DNA of 64,000 nt from Ophiura sarsii (taxonomy: Eukaryota > Echinodermata > Ophiuroidea > Amphilepidida > Ophiuridae): positions 29,527,798 through 29,591,797 of the forward strand of contig CM069442.1 of NCBI GenBank assembly GCA_035610835.1, in the 5' to 3' direction. Both the position numbers and the translations under genes were made by a program. Of this stretch, positions 48,301 to 59,283 are shown one piece after another. The notes beneath the pieces were generated by a model. It had not been told where the DNA came from, ran no database searches, and saw only the letters and a program-made list of their open reading frames with translations. How positions within the stretch are numbered: position 1 is the stretch's first letter; each line of letters starts with the position of its first letter.

Positions 48301-51300
48301 CAAAAACAGGAAAACCCCACAAGCTAAAACTTGTGTGATCATTTAGTATTAGAGGTAGGTGTTCCAATTGCTGGCCCGATTTACAACTATTCTACATGAA
48401 GGGTCATCCTTAAAATAGACGTATTCCAAAGTTTGAGTTGTATAACTGCAATGGTTCTTATTTTAGAAGCACAAGGTGACATAGAATTTTTACAGATATA
48501 ATCATATGAGAAAAATATGGGGGTTCTTCTGATATTAAGTATATTGATGGGCTATAAAAGCTAAAGTGCATCTTGGAATGCATCTCACAAGTGATAATCT
48601 TTCAATTTCAAAAATAGGAGTCTCTATAAAATTGGTGCAAAGGCAATAAACATTAAATAAATACTGTAATAAGGCCTAATACTTTTTAAAAATCTGTTGC
48701 TGGAAATCTATTGAGAAAGATCCTGTTTATGCCAATTAGGAACAGATTTGTCATGAATTGAGCAACTACTCTTTGTCATGCATGTAGTTTTGATTATGTA
48801 TATGGCAACTGAAGTATCATTATTGTTTGCCCTATTTCACTTCATTCTTAACAGTCAATGACCCTGAGGAAAGGAAGTCCCATGACCACAATTTACTGAT
48901 GAGATATAAGTCATCACTTCCCAATGTCAGCTTACCAAATCTGTACTAATATCCCTCATGGACCTATCAAACAATATCATTTCACAATTTCATTTTAAAT
49001 TTGAAAAAGTTCCACAAAGGCAGAAAAGTACCCTGTACTTACATTTGTTCACCCAAACATACCATGATTCACAGATAAGGCTATGCAACCTTTCTGAACT
49101 GTATACAATTGATTAAACACATGGATGGATAACTTCACGTAGATCATTGTGCACTTGCTTCAATGGTCCACACACCCTTCAAGATAATTCATGTTTGAAA
49201 AGGTCACTCACATGTTTCTCAAATATTATTTAAAATTAAAAGTTTAAAGGAATACCCTTCTATTCATCAAACCATGCATTATGGTAGGACAATACTTATA
49301 TAATCTATATATTTACCATTATAATTGACCACAGAACGAAAATGTTCAATTAAACGAATTTGAACTGCACATCCCCAACCTGTGATTATTTGAAATTTGT
49401 GCCCGGTTGTCTGTGTTGAAAGTGCCGATGGGATAGCCATACCCAATATTGTGATGTCATCGTAACTGAAACCACCTCATCAGTAACAGGTTGCCGGACG
49501 GTATCACACAGGAATTAAATCATAGTCCGGACAGCACGTTTTATAAAGGGTGGGACTCCAGAAATCAAAAAATCAACAAAGGGTGGAGGTCAGAATATTT
49601 CTGATATAAAGGGTGTAGTTGTATAAAGCGTGGAGATAAAATAAAAAGGGTGGGGGTTAATTCCATGCGCAGAATAATTTCTCAGCAATCATCAAAATAA
49701 TCAAAATACTGACCATGTCGGCTCGCTAGGGCTAGTAATATCATAAATATGTATCCGATATCGGGTCCGATATACTTCAAAATTTAAAAGTTGCCATCTT
49801 TAAATTGATAGATTGAGCAGGGATTGAGTTTGTTGTTATATAGCGCCATCTATTGAGGATATTGTGACATTTTTTCAAAATGGAAACACGCCACGAGTTA
49901 TGACAGTGTCGTACGCTGTGTATCACAATTTAGCGAGCAATAAGAGTACCAAAAATGCACTGATTTGATGAAATAAATCCATTTCAAATGAATCTCCTCT
50001 ATAAATTTGCGTTAAATAATCGTGATTTAGTTTAGCCGACAAGGTGTTATTTAAGTAAGCTTTTTTTTGTTTTTTTGGATGAATAATTTCAGGAATCCCG
50101 GAACCGCCCGAAAAAACAAAACGGGTCCCGGGTAAGCTTAGGGGTTTCCCGTGTTCACGGTATTCATGCCGCAATTCACGGTATTCATGCTAAAATCATC
50201 AAAATCGCGGATTTTGTAAACAGTACCGTAAAATCGCGGAATTGTTATTTCAGCCGCGATAATTGTCCGACAAGCCAATTTTTACAGTTTTATTTAATAG
50301 CAAAAATCAATTTTCCGAATTCCTATTGAAATATTTCCTTTCAAGACGATATCGACGCACAATGTACAGTGCATTCAACTCTAGGCCTACTTGACACGAC
50401 TGATTGAAGTTCAATTGTATAATATCGAATTTATTTGAATGAGATAAACAAAAGACTGTCTTCTTCTTCTAAAGAAATATAGGTAGGCCTACTTCAAACC
50501 ATGGACTTGTTCAAACCAAATTCAAAAGAACGAAGAGATTGTTTACAAACGCCACCCCCTTCAGAAAGGTTGCTAGTTGATAAAAAAGTTAATCCAGGGC
50601 GTTCAATGGGTGATTATTCATTCATATCGATTGCATACAATTACTGTTGTAAAGAAAATACGGTACCGAAAATACTACACCCCGGGAAATACACGCACGT
50701 GCTAGTAATCATGAACGACGCCATTGTAGACAACAGCAAACAAAACTCATTGACATGTGATGATGAATAAATTACAATAATAATGTTGTAAATAGATCGG
50801 AGTTCTCCGATTGGTTGAGATAAGGTTTGCCGACAACAGCAAACAAAATTCATTAATGAAAATAAATCACGTGATGATGAATAAATTACAATAATAATGT
50901 TGTAAATAGATCGGGGTTCTCCGATTGGTTGAGATGAGGTTTGTGTACGTGCGACTATAAATGTTTTCAGGTCACGTCATGACCTCTCGCAAGGAAAAAC
51001 AAAATAATAATTTACATACAGTTAACTTAAAAAACGTAGTATGAAAAGTATTAAAAAAATGTTTATTGGGCTATTATTTGTACAAATGGTTGCGCAAAAG
51101 GTCACATTTTTTAAGTTGGGACCCAATTGGTGCACATTTAGCAATTTGGTGAAAATCACCTCTCTTGGCACCTTTTTAACTGTATCACAAGCATAGTTCA
51201 TCTAAAGTATGTATAACCATACATTTTTGGAAAGCTGATATACTAAGGATTTTAATGGCACTAATTTTAATCTGATATTCAGGGTGGCCAAAAAATCATA

Positions 51301-54300
51301 TAGGGTGTAACAAAAGAAATGTACATGAAATACTTAACTTTTTAAAAGGACTCACATTTTTTCCCAGTATGTAGAAATTAAAATCTAACTTATTGATGAG
51401 AAAGCATATGGGCAATTCCATGTTACTCACGTTACGCTTTTTCGCTACGTTACACTTTTGGAAGCGCCATATTTTTTAGAAGAACAAGCTTGACAGAATT
51501 ATTTTTTCTGCAGTAGTTACACAAGACCCAGCACTAACTTTATATGCAATTAGAATTGCAATACAAGACATGACTTGCGAGTGAGAAGGAAAACACTTTT
51601 GTTACTCACGTTACATTTGATTGGCCATCATAAAATGGCAACAAGCCTTCATTCACAAAGTGTCCTCATACAGGATATTTTTGGAAACAAGTTTAACATG
51701 GTAGATAAAGCTAACATTAAGATCTACAAATGCAAGGTGAAAATAATCTGATTCGACAAACACTTTTCAGAAAATTGACCAAAATAGCTGTTACTCACGT
51801 TACGTTACTCACGTTACTTGTTTTTGCAAATTCAAATTGTATTTATATAGCTCATGCAGATTAGCTCAAAATGTTATGAAATAGTCTTGACATGATGCAT
51901 TTAATTTCCCAAAATGTTATTATGTCTCCAAACGGTTAACTATGACCTCTACACAAGTTCCTAGGACATTTTGCAAACTCTCTACCTGTTACATGGTATC
52001 ATTTTGCATTAAAACAGAAACAATTTGAGAGCTATTTTCTTTTTTGAAACTTAACATTATGTTTAACAAGTGTTAGGTGAAAAAAATTGCATATAATTGA
52101 TGAATTACACCATAGTTATCAAGGTTGCCGAATTCAGCACCTTTGCGCAAAATCAATATTTTTGAACTTAGGAACGATGAACGCAAGAAATATGCAGAAA
52201 CTGCTCTACAATATTTGTGTACATAAGCTATGCATGTATATTTAACACTTTGTAACCAACAAAATTGAATATTTTCCTTCAAAAGTGACTTTCAGAGGAC
52301 AAAGTTACTGTTTAACTTGTTGAAAAACTTGGAAAGACACGCAATGACCCCTGGAAATAGTGCGTACGAAGTGATGGAAGTGCCAGACTGACATAAGACT
52401 GATGAGTGAATAAAACTAAGTGCAGTAAAAGCAAAAAGAGATCCATTTCTTATTGCTACAATGCATTTTAGGCCGTTACTCACGTTACATTTTTGTTACT
52501 CATGTTACAATTGTTACTCACGTTACAGTTTTCAAACCTCTGCCATTTTAATAAAACTACACATAGCCCATTATATTTCCTGTTTTCAAATTAAGTACCT
52601 GGAGTATGATTATTATTCCATTTGGCAGAATTTAAAAGCAAAGAACAATTGAGTAGGACAACTATTTGATGTTTATCGTTACTCACGTTACATTTTCAAT
52701 TACCATCGGACACACAGGAGATTCCTCCCAACTTGTGCCAATGCATAGGTATTTTTCATAGTTGGTAACTTGAAACTAAGGTATTATGCATTTCAGAAAT
52801 CAACAAATATTTATATTTACAGTTAATATTAAATGTAAGAGGTCAACATAACCTGAACACACATTTTTCACTTATTCTTTATGAAAAAAACATTTTCCGA
52901 CTTCTGACGATCATTTCTTGAAATTTACAAACAAATTATTCAAACATTTGATTGTCCCATATACCTACAAGTGTATTCAATAAAATAAAATGGGTAATAA
53001 GCATCCAAATTGAATTTAAAATTTTCAGGTCATATCACCAATCTATGGAATTGCCCATATGATTTTCCCTTTCCAAAAATGTATAATTTGTGGGGGTTTC
53101 TTAGTTACAGTAATACTATACAGGGTGTGCAAAAAGTAAAAATTATTACACTCATTAATTATAGAAAATAGCTAGCTATATTCAAAGTAGCTCAAAATAC
53201 ATCAAAACATATCAATAACTTGTCAGAATCTGAAATTTGATGAAGGATTGTTATTTCCTACTTGAAAAAAAATATACCCCATCAAAATTAGGAGTTATTT
53301 TGTAAAGATTATACAGGGTGTTTCAAAATTTAAGATAAGTCACTGTCAATGTGTTATTGACTTGGTTGGTTAGACTGTATACAGAATGAAAAGGCTATAG
53401 AAGTAGGCCTGTATTTCAAGCATGTACTAGACCTTTATTCCAGGGAATAAAAGGCTAAATAATATTTAGTTTGAACTGTTACACAGCAGGCTAGTATACA
53501 GGGTGGTACAAAATATAATCGTCATAGGTTTAACATGCACTGATTCATTTCATTGTAACATTATATTAGATTGATTGATTGTACAGTGTAATGGACAATT
53601 TAACTGAGGTTGAAGGTGGCAACCCTTATCAACTTTATGAAATTCATAAATCATACATTTTGAAATGCAAAACCCCATTATAGGTCAATGTGCCTATCCA
53701 GGATTACCCTAATCACATCCGTTTATAAGATTTAATTGGTTTTTAAATAATTAGTGTTTATTTCGTTAAAAAGTGTCTTTTTACACTAAACACAGACATG
53801 ATAGTGACTGTAAATTTCAACATCATGACTATTTTTACAGAAAATGTGGGTTGTCTATGCAATTTCTACTAAAAGCTCATTTGAATATCATTTGCAACCT
53901 TATCATCCCCACCTTCACCATGCCGACTAATTATGTTTAACGAGTTACATAAATTGATTAAGCTTCATTTAAATGTTTTATCTAATTTGTATGATTAGAG
54001 CATTAAATTATCTGTAAAATAAGACCAAACTTGCAATTCCATGTTGTACTAAACTAGAGATACAAGCATTTGAATCTTTTAGAATCGTTTACAAATGCTA
54101 TCTCCATTGGAAATACACACACGCAACAACCACCCCCGCAACAACCACCCCTTCCACCCCTGACTAATTGTGTTTAATTAGCTGTAGTAATTAATTGCTG
54201 TTCATATTTGATATTATTTTTCTTGATACTGATAGAGGGATAATTGGGCTTTCATATAAGCACAAATTTGCATATCTACTATGCTTATAACAGTACTTTA

Positions 54301-56940
54301 TTTAGAAAACCAATGTCAAATGTTACCGAAAATGTGCATATTCCACCTTTTTTGGGTGCCCAACTTAAAAAACCTGACCAAAACAGCTTTATTATTAATA
54401 TTAACATCGTACCAAACATTTTGTTTGCATTTAGTACGAAAAATATAGATTTTATTACTACTTTCATGCGTAATTTCTAACAACACGTGTAGATCAACGC
54501 AGTTACGGGCTGTCTTTAGTCACTGGCAAAAAAATGAGGAAGAAAGGCCCCCTAGGCCGCCGGGTATTGGTACTTGTTTATGGTGGCTTTTCGAATGCCT
54601 AAAAATACGACCGCCGCTCCATAAATCAAGGAATTTCAGCGCGGTTTTTTCTTGAAATAAACACGGTAAATCGCGGTTTTCACAAAAAATGCCCACGGTT
54701 TTCCCCTAAAAAATTCACGGGAAATCCCTAAGCTTAGTTCCGGGATGTTTCTGTCATTTTGTCCTTTCTTTCAATGTGTGCCTTTTCAAATTTGAATGCA
54801 CAAAATGATCAAAATGTCCCCTTTTCGGTATAAAGGGTGGGGGTTGAACATTCCCAAATAAAAAGGGTGGCTCTATAAAAATGGTGGGGCAAAAATAAAA
54901 AGGGTGGGGGTCTCACCCCTGTCCGGACAGTGTAAATGCATACATCGATAATATCAATATATGTTATGTAACAGAGATGTCGTAAGTCTTTCGTCATACA
55001 TGTAGCTTTGATCAATATGGCGACGTCCATACATGTGATTGGTTTTTTTTCTAAAGCCAATTTTGTCTTTACGCGGTACTTTTAAAAACTTTAACCTACA
55101 GAAGTGTTCTGTATAATAATAATGCTACATATCTGAGCGCTAAATTTTCATGGCACAGATTTCCTTTAAACTTTTAAAAAAATATGATGATTCAGCAACG
55201 TTATCAAAAATTGTTGCCTAAATTGTCATTTAAATCCCTAACCCTAGGCTACTACGCGACACAGAACCCCACAGCCAAACAGTACTTCGGCGTGCGCACA
55301 CAACAAATATCTTGAAAATAAATTCTTCCTTACGTCATTGACCACATTTCCAATTGAGTGTTTCATTGTGAGAAATCATGTTATTACATGTTGCATATTT
55401 TCCTGTAATCCCAAGACAAATTTAAGGTCCTGTTTCATTATTATAAACTTCCTGAATTTGTACATTCAACATTACACAATTGAAATCATATTTGGGGTCA
55501 TACAAAGAGCGGGTTCATTCATAGTTCATGGACTTGAAAAATCATATTTAATAATCTTACTCAAGTCAAAGGGCTATTTTCAGACACTGACATTATAAAA
55601 GAAATGTATTTATTTATTTAGTATTATCTTATTTATTTATTAGTTTGTTGAGAGGTGGGTGGAGTGTGAGGAATGAGCTTGAGCTAATGGCCTAATGCCC
55701 TTAAATGTGACCTTAAATTTTTCAAACACTCAAGGGTCAAATTTTATATCTTAAATCTTAATCTTACAACCCTCCCCTAAAAAATAATGATAAAATATTA
55801 GGATAAATAAATTTATTATCGTATTAACAAAATAATTAAAAGACCATGGGACCAGTCGTCAACTCATCACCCCTAGTTATTACATCGTGACATTTTTATC
55901 ATTTTAAAAATTGTATTGTAGAAATGAGTGAAAAGAAGAAATGTGTGTAAAGCGGCAACACCCCCACCCCTCCCAAGCATATTGTCTGTTATATATTTTT
56001 GTTTATGCGCCACTCTTTGTTGGGACCTCCCCCTTTCAAGTGTCTGACTCGTTAGCACCCCCCCCCCCTGCTCTCCAGTTTCTGACTCACTGGCACCCCC
56101 TAAAAAACCACCAACCGACAGACCAACCCTACCGTTGTTACTTACAGAAGTTGAAACCACCTGTATGGTCCTTGTTCCTCCAGCGGCAGAGCCAGAGACT
56201 AACACACTTTTGGGAGAACCGCCGCCAATACTCATCATCATCTGTTGAGGAGCTGGTGCGATCTTCTTCGGCGTCGTCGGTGCCGCCTTCAACGTCACAA
56301 CCTTTGTCGGACTCTTCATCAGCGGCATAATTGGCAACTTCAGATTTTTGTTCGGCGACGAGGCGATAAAAACATTTTTACCTGCCAATCCTGAAGCAGA
56401 CGAGACGGTCACAAATTTAATCGGAGAGCCTGTGGTAAGCAGTTGCCTGCCATCAGCCGTTTTTATCATTGTCGGCGTGCCCTGAGACGACGTGCCCGTC
56501 AACATCGTCGCTGCAGACGACATAGGTTGTTTTGTGTCTGGATTTCGTGTGATTATCACTTTTGTGACCACCGGCCCCTGGCTAGAGCCAGGCGGTAACG
56601 TCCTTTTGGCCAGATTCTGGACAATTTTGGAAGCATCCGTCCCAGCTGGGAGAGTCAGTATGCTGGGCCCGGAAGCAATGGTTCTAGGTTGTGTTGATGG
56701 TATTAGTATTGTATTTGGAGCATTGACTGCCATCAGTGTGTTAGAGTTGATGGTGGCAGCATTGCCAGTCAATGTGGTTTTGATCGTGGGAGCGGTAACG
56801 GTGGCGTTACCCGCCACTATGGTACTGATGGTAGGTGTGGTGGCAGCCTTTGCTGTTGTGTTGGCATTGTTACTGGCAATCAGGTTGTCGAGTTCTGCCT
56901 GGATCCCTGCTGTGATGTCTGCACCGTCTTGTTTAGCCAT
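39128..56940 (-). CDS. LIN54: LIN54, CXC-domain subunit of the MuvB/DREAM complex, nine exons
   Basis: LIN54 binds the CHR promoter element (TTYGAA) in the nucleus and tethers the MuvB core, which represses cell-cycle genes as DREAM and activates them with B-Myb. Nine coding exons join in phase and total 2142 bases (713 aa; human LIN54 is about 750). The Ser/Thr/Pro-rich N-terminal half carries family blocks GPVVTKVII and MKSPTKVV, then [19 protein letters not shown]. The CRC region (about 488-600) has [19 protein letters not shown] and [21 protein letters not shown], with every cysteine kept and the two minor-groove tyrosines at Y504 and Y578, 74 residues apart as in human Y536/Y610. The C-terminus has [20 protein letters not shown] and [13 protein letters not shown]. 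It is divergent to COPS4. Cysteine-rich identity makes this call secure. Confidence 0.97.
39771..39820. other. perfect 24-bp-stem hairpin in the last LIN54 intron
   Basis: ATATTGTATGTGTCTGCAAG-TATT is followed, after AA, by its exact reverse complement ending at 39820. The stem is perfect with a 2-base loop. It lies in the intron between exons 8 and 9. It could be a cruciform or the footprint of a small foldback; the loop is too short for a normal pre-miRNA. Confidence 0.75.
40613..40812 (-). CDS. LIN54: LIN54 exon 8
   Basis: Acceptor TATCGCCAACAG|GCC, donor GAAAG|GTAGGT, phase 0 in, phase 2 out. It completes CXC repeat 2 ([20 protein letters not shown]) and continues with [17 protein letters not shown], which is near-identical to human. 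Confidence 0.96.
41878..42098 (-). pseudogene. tandemly duplicated, dead half of LIN54 exon 7
   Basis: TTTACTTTAGGGACACAGCA begins both 41881 and 42102, marking a tandem unit of about 221 bp. The copied exon part (41980-42076) shares CACCCCGACCTCTTGCAATT and ATCCCTTGGTGTG with the true exon. In coding sense its end reads TAC TAG in place of TAT GAG (a stop), the donor GT has become GC, and about 40 bases are deleted. It cannot be used as an exon in this form. Confidence 0.8.
42187..42427 (-). CDS. LIN54: LIN54 exon 7 (CXC repeats 1-2)
   Basis: Acceptor TATTATCACAG|A, donor GAG|GTGAGT, phase 2 in, phase 0 out. It encodes [38 protein letters not shown], and the start of repeat 2, [21 protein letters not shown] in pieces. 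All zinc ligands are present. Its 3' half is tandemly duplicated downstream as a dead copy (41980-42076). Confidence 0.97.
42480..42720. repeat. LINE/SINE-like tail fragment
   Basis: AAGTTATATAGCGCTTTCCA followed by ATCTTGCCCAAGGACAC are words common at the 3' ends of marine-invertebrate SINE/LINE families, here read on the minus strand. No ORF is seen. Confidence 0.35.
43034..43482 (-). pseudogene. LINE 3' end (CR1/L2-like), C-terminal RT relic
   Basis: Minus-strand frames give [20 protein letters not shown], then (shifted) [20 protein letters not shown] and LLKTHLFQQ, ending in a 3' tail with (TTA)n at 43080-43060. This is the classic CR1/L2 C-terminus ('APELWNxLPxxVR...FKxxLKTHLF'). It lies in the LIN54 intron between exons 6 and 7, in the same orientation as the gene. 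Two frame breaks are seen. Confidence 0.8.
43583..43663 (-). CDS. LIN54: LIN54 exon 6 (first CXC repeat, start)
   Basis: Acceptor TTTGTTTTACAG|G, donor AAATT|GTAAGT, phase 2 on both sides. It encodes [20 protein letters not shown] and KSQCLK, the first cysteines of the CRC domain, almost identical to the human segment. Confidence 0.96.
44273..44400 (-). CDS. LIN54: LIN54 exon 5
   Basis: Acceptor TATTATGAAG|GTA (weak pyrimidine tract), donor AATGG|GTAAGT, phase 0 in, phase 2 out. It encodes [20 protein letters not shown] and a [15 protein letters not shown] tract. This is the least conserved exon; phase and position support it. Confidence 0.8.
45062..45262 (-). CDS. LIN54: LIN54 exon 4
   Basis: Acceptor TTGCATATCAG|GTG, donor CGG|GTAAGT, phase 0 on both sides. 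It encodes [14 protein letters not shown] and [14 protein letters not shown], aligned with the human QQRLIMPATP and LPPGTVLAPAPG blocks. Confidence 0.9.
46640..46755 (-). CDS. LIN54: LIN54 exon 3
   Basis: Acceptor TATATTTTACAG|CA, donor CCG|GTATGT, phase 1 in, phase 0 out. It encodes [16 protein letters not shown] and [14 protein letters not shown], the proline/glutamine linker before the CRC. Confidence 0.88.
47950..48136 (-). CDS. LIN54: LIN54 exon 2
   Basis: Acceptor ATAACCTTGCAG|GCA, donor CAAG|GTATTT, phase 0 in, phase 1 out. It encodes [19 protein letters not shown], nearly identical to the human [19 protein letters not shown] segment. Confidence 0.95.
48345..48510. repeat. dispersed repeat, second copy
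   Basis: Same ordered phrases as 33850-34190 (TTCTACATGAAGGGTCATCC, AATGGTTCTTATTTTAGA). It lies in LIN54 intron 1. Confidence 0.55.
48511..49519 (-). other. LIN54 intron 1, proximal part
   Basis: No additional exon or repeat structure is recognised here. Confidence 0.35.
51411..53055. mobile_element. 1.65-kb element with GTTACTCACGTTAC repeats
   Basis: The ends GGCAATTCCAT and ATGGAATTGCC are inverted, with CATATG flanking both sides (51405-51410, 53056-53061). Inside are seven exact copies of GTTACTCACGTTAC and one variant (near 51421, 51602, 51790, 51805, 52483, 52500, 52514, 52678). No long ORF is found, so it is non-autonomous or decayed. Confidence 0.6.
53100..53520. repeat. TACAGGGTG words
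   Basis: TATACAGGGTGTGCAAAAAG (53121), TATACAGGGTGTTTCAAAAT (53310) and TATACAGGGTGGTACAAAAT (53499) resemble the ends of Tc1/mariner-type MITEs. All three are in the same orientation, so no complete element can be drawn. Confidence 0.4.
54926..56145 (-). other. LIN54 intron 1, distal part
   Basis: TTTATTTATTTA runs near 55605-55640 and a C run at about 56060-56070. The open frame of exon 1 continues 273 bases past the donor, but this reflects low complexity; homology ends at the GTAAGT. Confidence 0.45.
56146..56940 (-). CDS. LIN54: LIN54 exon 1 (coding)
   Basis: It starts [20 protein letters not shown] (ATG 56940-56938, preceded by AAGCC). 265 codons, low complexity in T/A/S/P, ending TIQVVSTS. 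The donor is TCT|GTAAGT, phase 0. It contains [16 protein letters not shown], matching the human SGPVITKLIF block, and [14 protein letters not shown], matching the SPLKSPNKAV block. A possible 3' splice site (TGTTTCTATTTTAG|TT) at about 57053 suggests an upstream non-coding exon. Confidence 0.92.
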
Positions 56941-57859
56941 GGCTTGATAGAGCAGCTGGATGGATGGATGGCAGAGATATCCCTTGCAAATTTGTTTTCC
57001 AATTCAGCAATACTACAAATGCCAAGTGACTCGCATGACTATATCAGCTGAACTAAAATAGAAACAAACAAGTGTCATTAATTAAATAAATATATTATTT
57101 GTTTAGATTTGTTTGGATTTGTTTGCTTCGTTATGGGTAGGAAAATTCAATAGTGCTATGGTCATGTATTCTACTTCTAAATTTAACTGCGTAATAAACC
57201 TACATGTATACTTATCCCTAACCTTACCAGAGACCACAAAGGCAACAGCAATAGCTGCTGTACCGCTGTACTAGTTTTTTGTGTGTCGATATATTGTCGG
57301 AAAGAACTTCTAACAGTGACATGTTGATAATCATCGACATAATTATTACAGTGTAGACCAGCCAAAGGCAATTAGCTTTCGAATGAAGGGTGGGGGGGGG
57401 GGGGGGGGTGACAAAAATAGAAATCGTTTTTTGGGCCGTTTTCAGCATAAAAATACCATTTTTGGGCAAAAAATATGTTTTTGCGTTTTCTGTGTACATT
57501 TTATCTTTGAACAATTTACTATCCACCAATAATCAGTTCGGCATCGTTTAATGTACATAGTCATATGTACATAATTGGAAGGGTGTAAACTTGCTAAAAT
57601 GTCATTTTTGGCCCAAATGACACTTTTTGGCAGTATTCCGGTCATATTTTCAAATAATCAACAGACAATATCTTGAGAACCATACAACCTATTTGCACGA
57701 TTTTTTTACCAAATTTCTACTTTTGCAGATATCTACAAAATGAGACTAATCTTGTACACTTTCAGTGCATTTGAATTTTGTGTGTGCTATACCTAATATT
57801 AGACTACTAGAAACTCATATCCAGCATGTTTGCTTTTTCATCATAATTATTTCAAATCA

Positions 57860-57886
57860 AAGATGGCGGCCAAAATGGCCGCCTTA
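57860..57886. promoter_or_regulatory. YY1-like palindrome upstream of LIN54
   Basis: AAGATGGCGGCCAAAATGGC-CGCC contains AAGATGGCGGC, the YY1 core seen near many animal start sites, and an inverted partner ATGGCCGCC. It is about 0.9 kb upstream of the LIN54 start codon, in the LIN54-COPS4 interval. Whether it marks a non-coding first exon is unknown. Confidence 0.35.
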
Positions 57887-57904
57887 ATGTTAAATATCCT
57901 ACAA

Positions 57905-57955
57905 TATGCTGGTTCCCTGCATCAATGGGCTCCACACAACTTATCCATAGATGCA
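57905..57955. repeat. small piece of the inverted-repeat family
   Basis: TGGTTCCCTGCATCAATGGG and CTCCACACAACTTATCCA match a piece of both arms of the large inverted repeat (61258-61300, 63218-63262). The family is therefore dispersed, or this is a third partial copy. Confidence 0.55.
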
Positions 57956-58579
57956 GGTACGCGCCGATTTCCACTCAAAGCTGATTTGCTGGCATAAAAG
58001 TCATGATTGACAAAAAATGGATCCACAAATAAATTCGATCAAGCCAGCGCCACGCTTAGAATGATAACAAATTTGCTGATTGGCACAAACTACACGTGTA
58101 TCTGCGCTAACCGCTGCGCCGGACTTCACACGCACATGCACGCATGTCATAGCGCGTTCCCCTCTGCACCGTAGCTATGGCATCGCGACAATGCATTCCG
58201 CGTTCAATGGGATGTCTCAGCTACAGTGCGTTGATCGTTATTTACCTTATGCCATAACAGAGCGACAATGCAATGTGTTGAGCTTACGGTTACGGACGGC
58301 GATTGATTTGCCCGTACCTGCACCTATGGATAAGTTGGGCCGGGGATCCAGGGTGCAGGGAACCAGCATAATCCTACAACAGCGTGTATTGCATTACATA
58401 CATGAAAACATGATAGAACGACAAAGTGAACAGGGCCTCTCCGCCTAACTTCAAATTCCATGTACGAAGAATAACATTCAGCCTAACTCTTCTTTAAATT
58501 AAAAAGAAGATTGCAAGAATAATTAGTGATTTGATCTTTCTGATTTAGACCGTAGGCCAAGGTTAAATATTCTTCTTAA

Positions 58580-58790
58580 TCCTATATAACCCCGGTTTAG
58601 GGTTTTCGACCAGGATCACGATTTTCGAGGAAAAAACGCCAACTAAATATCCGGGAACCTGCCGGGATTCGACCCGGGACCCTCCGTTCTCAAGCCCCAC
58701 GTCTTACCCACGGTCCTCAGCTACACATTCGCACAGTATACTGCGCTCACTATAATAGACTCGGTTGACTATAGTGCTGTTATCAAGATC
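58580..58790 (-). mobile_element. tRNA-derived SINE, copy 2
   Basis: Reverse of copy 1: B-box region GGGATTCGACCCGGGACCCT, then ACCCACGGTCCTCAGCTACA and AGTATACTGCGCTCACTATA. It lies between LIN54 and COPS4. Confidence 0.65.
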
Positions 58791-59283
58791 TTTTTTTCAT
58801 GATGTCGACATAATTATTATGATCCAAATACCAAGCCGATTGTCATCCGCAAATTAATGTCCGCGACAGTATAGAATATTACTGCAGATCGAAAATATCG
58901 CCAAGTCAATATGCGAAGTGGTGAGGGGGGAACTTTCGTAGGCCTAATTACTTTTAATGATTTGCTATCGTTGGATATTGGGTTTTTTCACTACTCTTGC
59001 CGATTGTCATATTATAAAAATCACTTTGCCGATTATTTTTTTCTCAAATCATTACGGACGATTTAATGTCAATTATATCGACATCCCAAAGTTGATATCG
59101 ACATGTCGGGACTATTGCCGATATCGACATAATGTCGACATCGTCCATGTCGATGACAGCCCTAGTTGACTACGTCATCGAAAACCAACGGCACATGCAT
59201 TTCGAGAGGGACTTAGGATTAACATTTTTTTAGCACTCAGGGAAGGTTAATCATAGAAAAAAGAAGAAAAAAAACCTATAACT
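58791..59283. other. gene-free stretch
   Basis: Repeated ATATCGACAT words (59070-59150). 59160-59230 is a partial SINE end (GACTACGTCATCGAAAACCA, GGGACTTAGGATTA). No exon is found. Confidence 0.35.

Larger units (their letters stand above)
49525..54925. mobile_element. nested transposon complex in LIN54 intron 1
   Basis: The outer margins carry AGTCCGGACAG (49525) and CTGTCCGGACAG (about 54919), both followed inward by AAAGGGTGGGGGTT-type repeats. Further in, CCCGGGTAAGCTTAGGGGTT (about 50130) has an inverted partner AAATCCCTAAGCTTAGTTCC (about 54722). The imperfect inverted order of several blocks suggests one large old element, or two copies face to face, later invaded by the element at 51411-53055. 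An 89-codon ORF (50501-50770) has no recognised domain. Confidence 0.4.

Noticed and set aside
55873..56145. Extension of LIN54 exon 1 open frame into the intron
   Set aside because: LIN54 similarity stops at a strong GTAAGT donor, and joining to exon 2 in phase restores the family sequence.
56492..56947. 151-codon plus-strand frame opposite LIN54 exon 1
   Set aside because: Shadow of the low-complexity Thr/Ala-rich coding strand.
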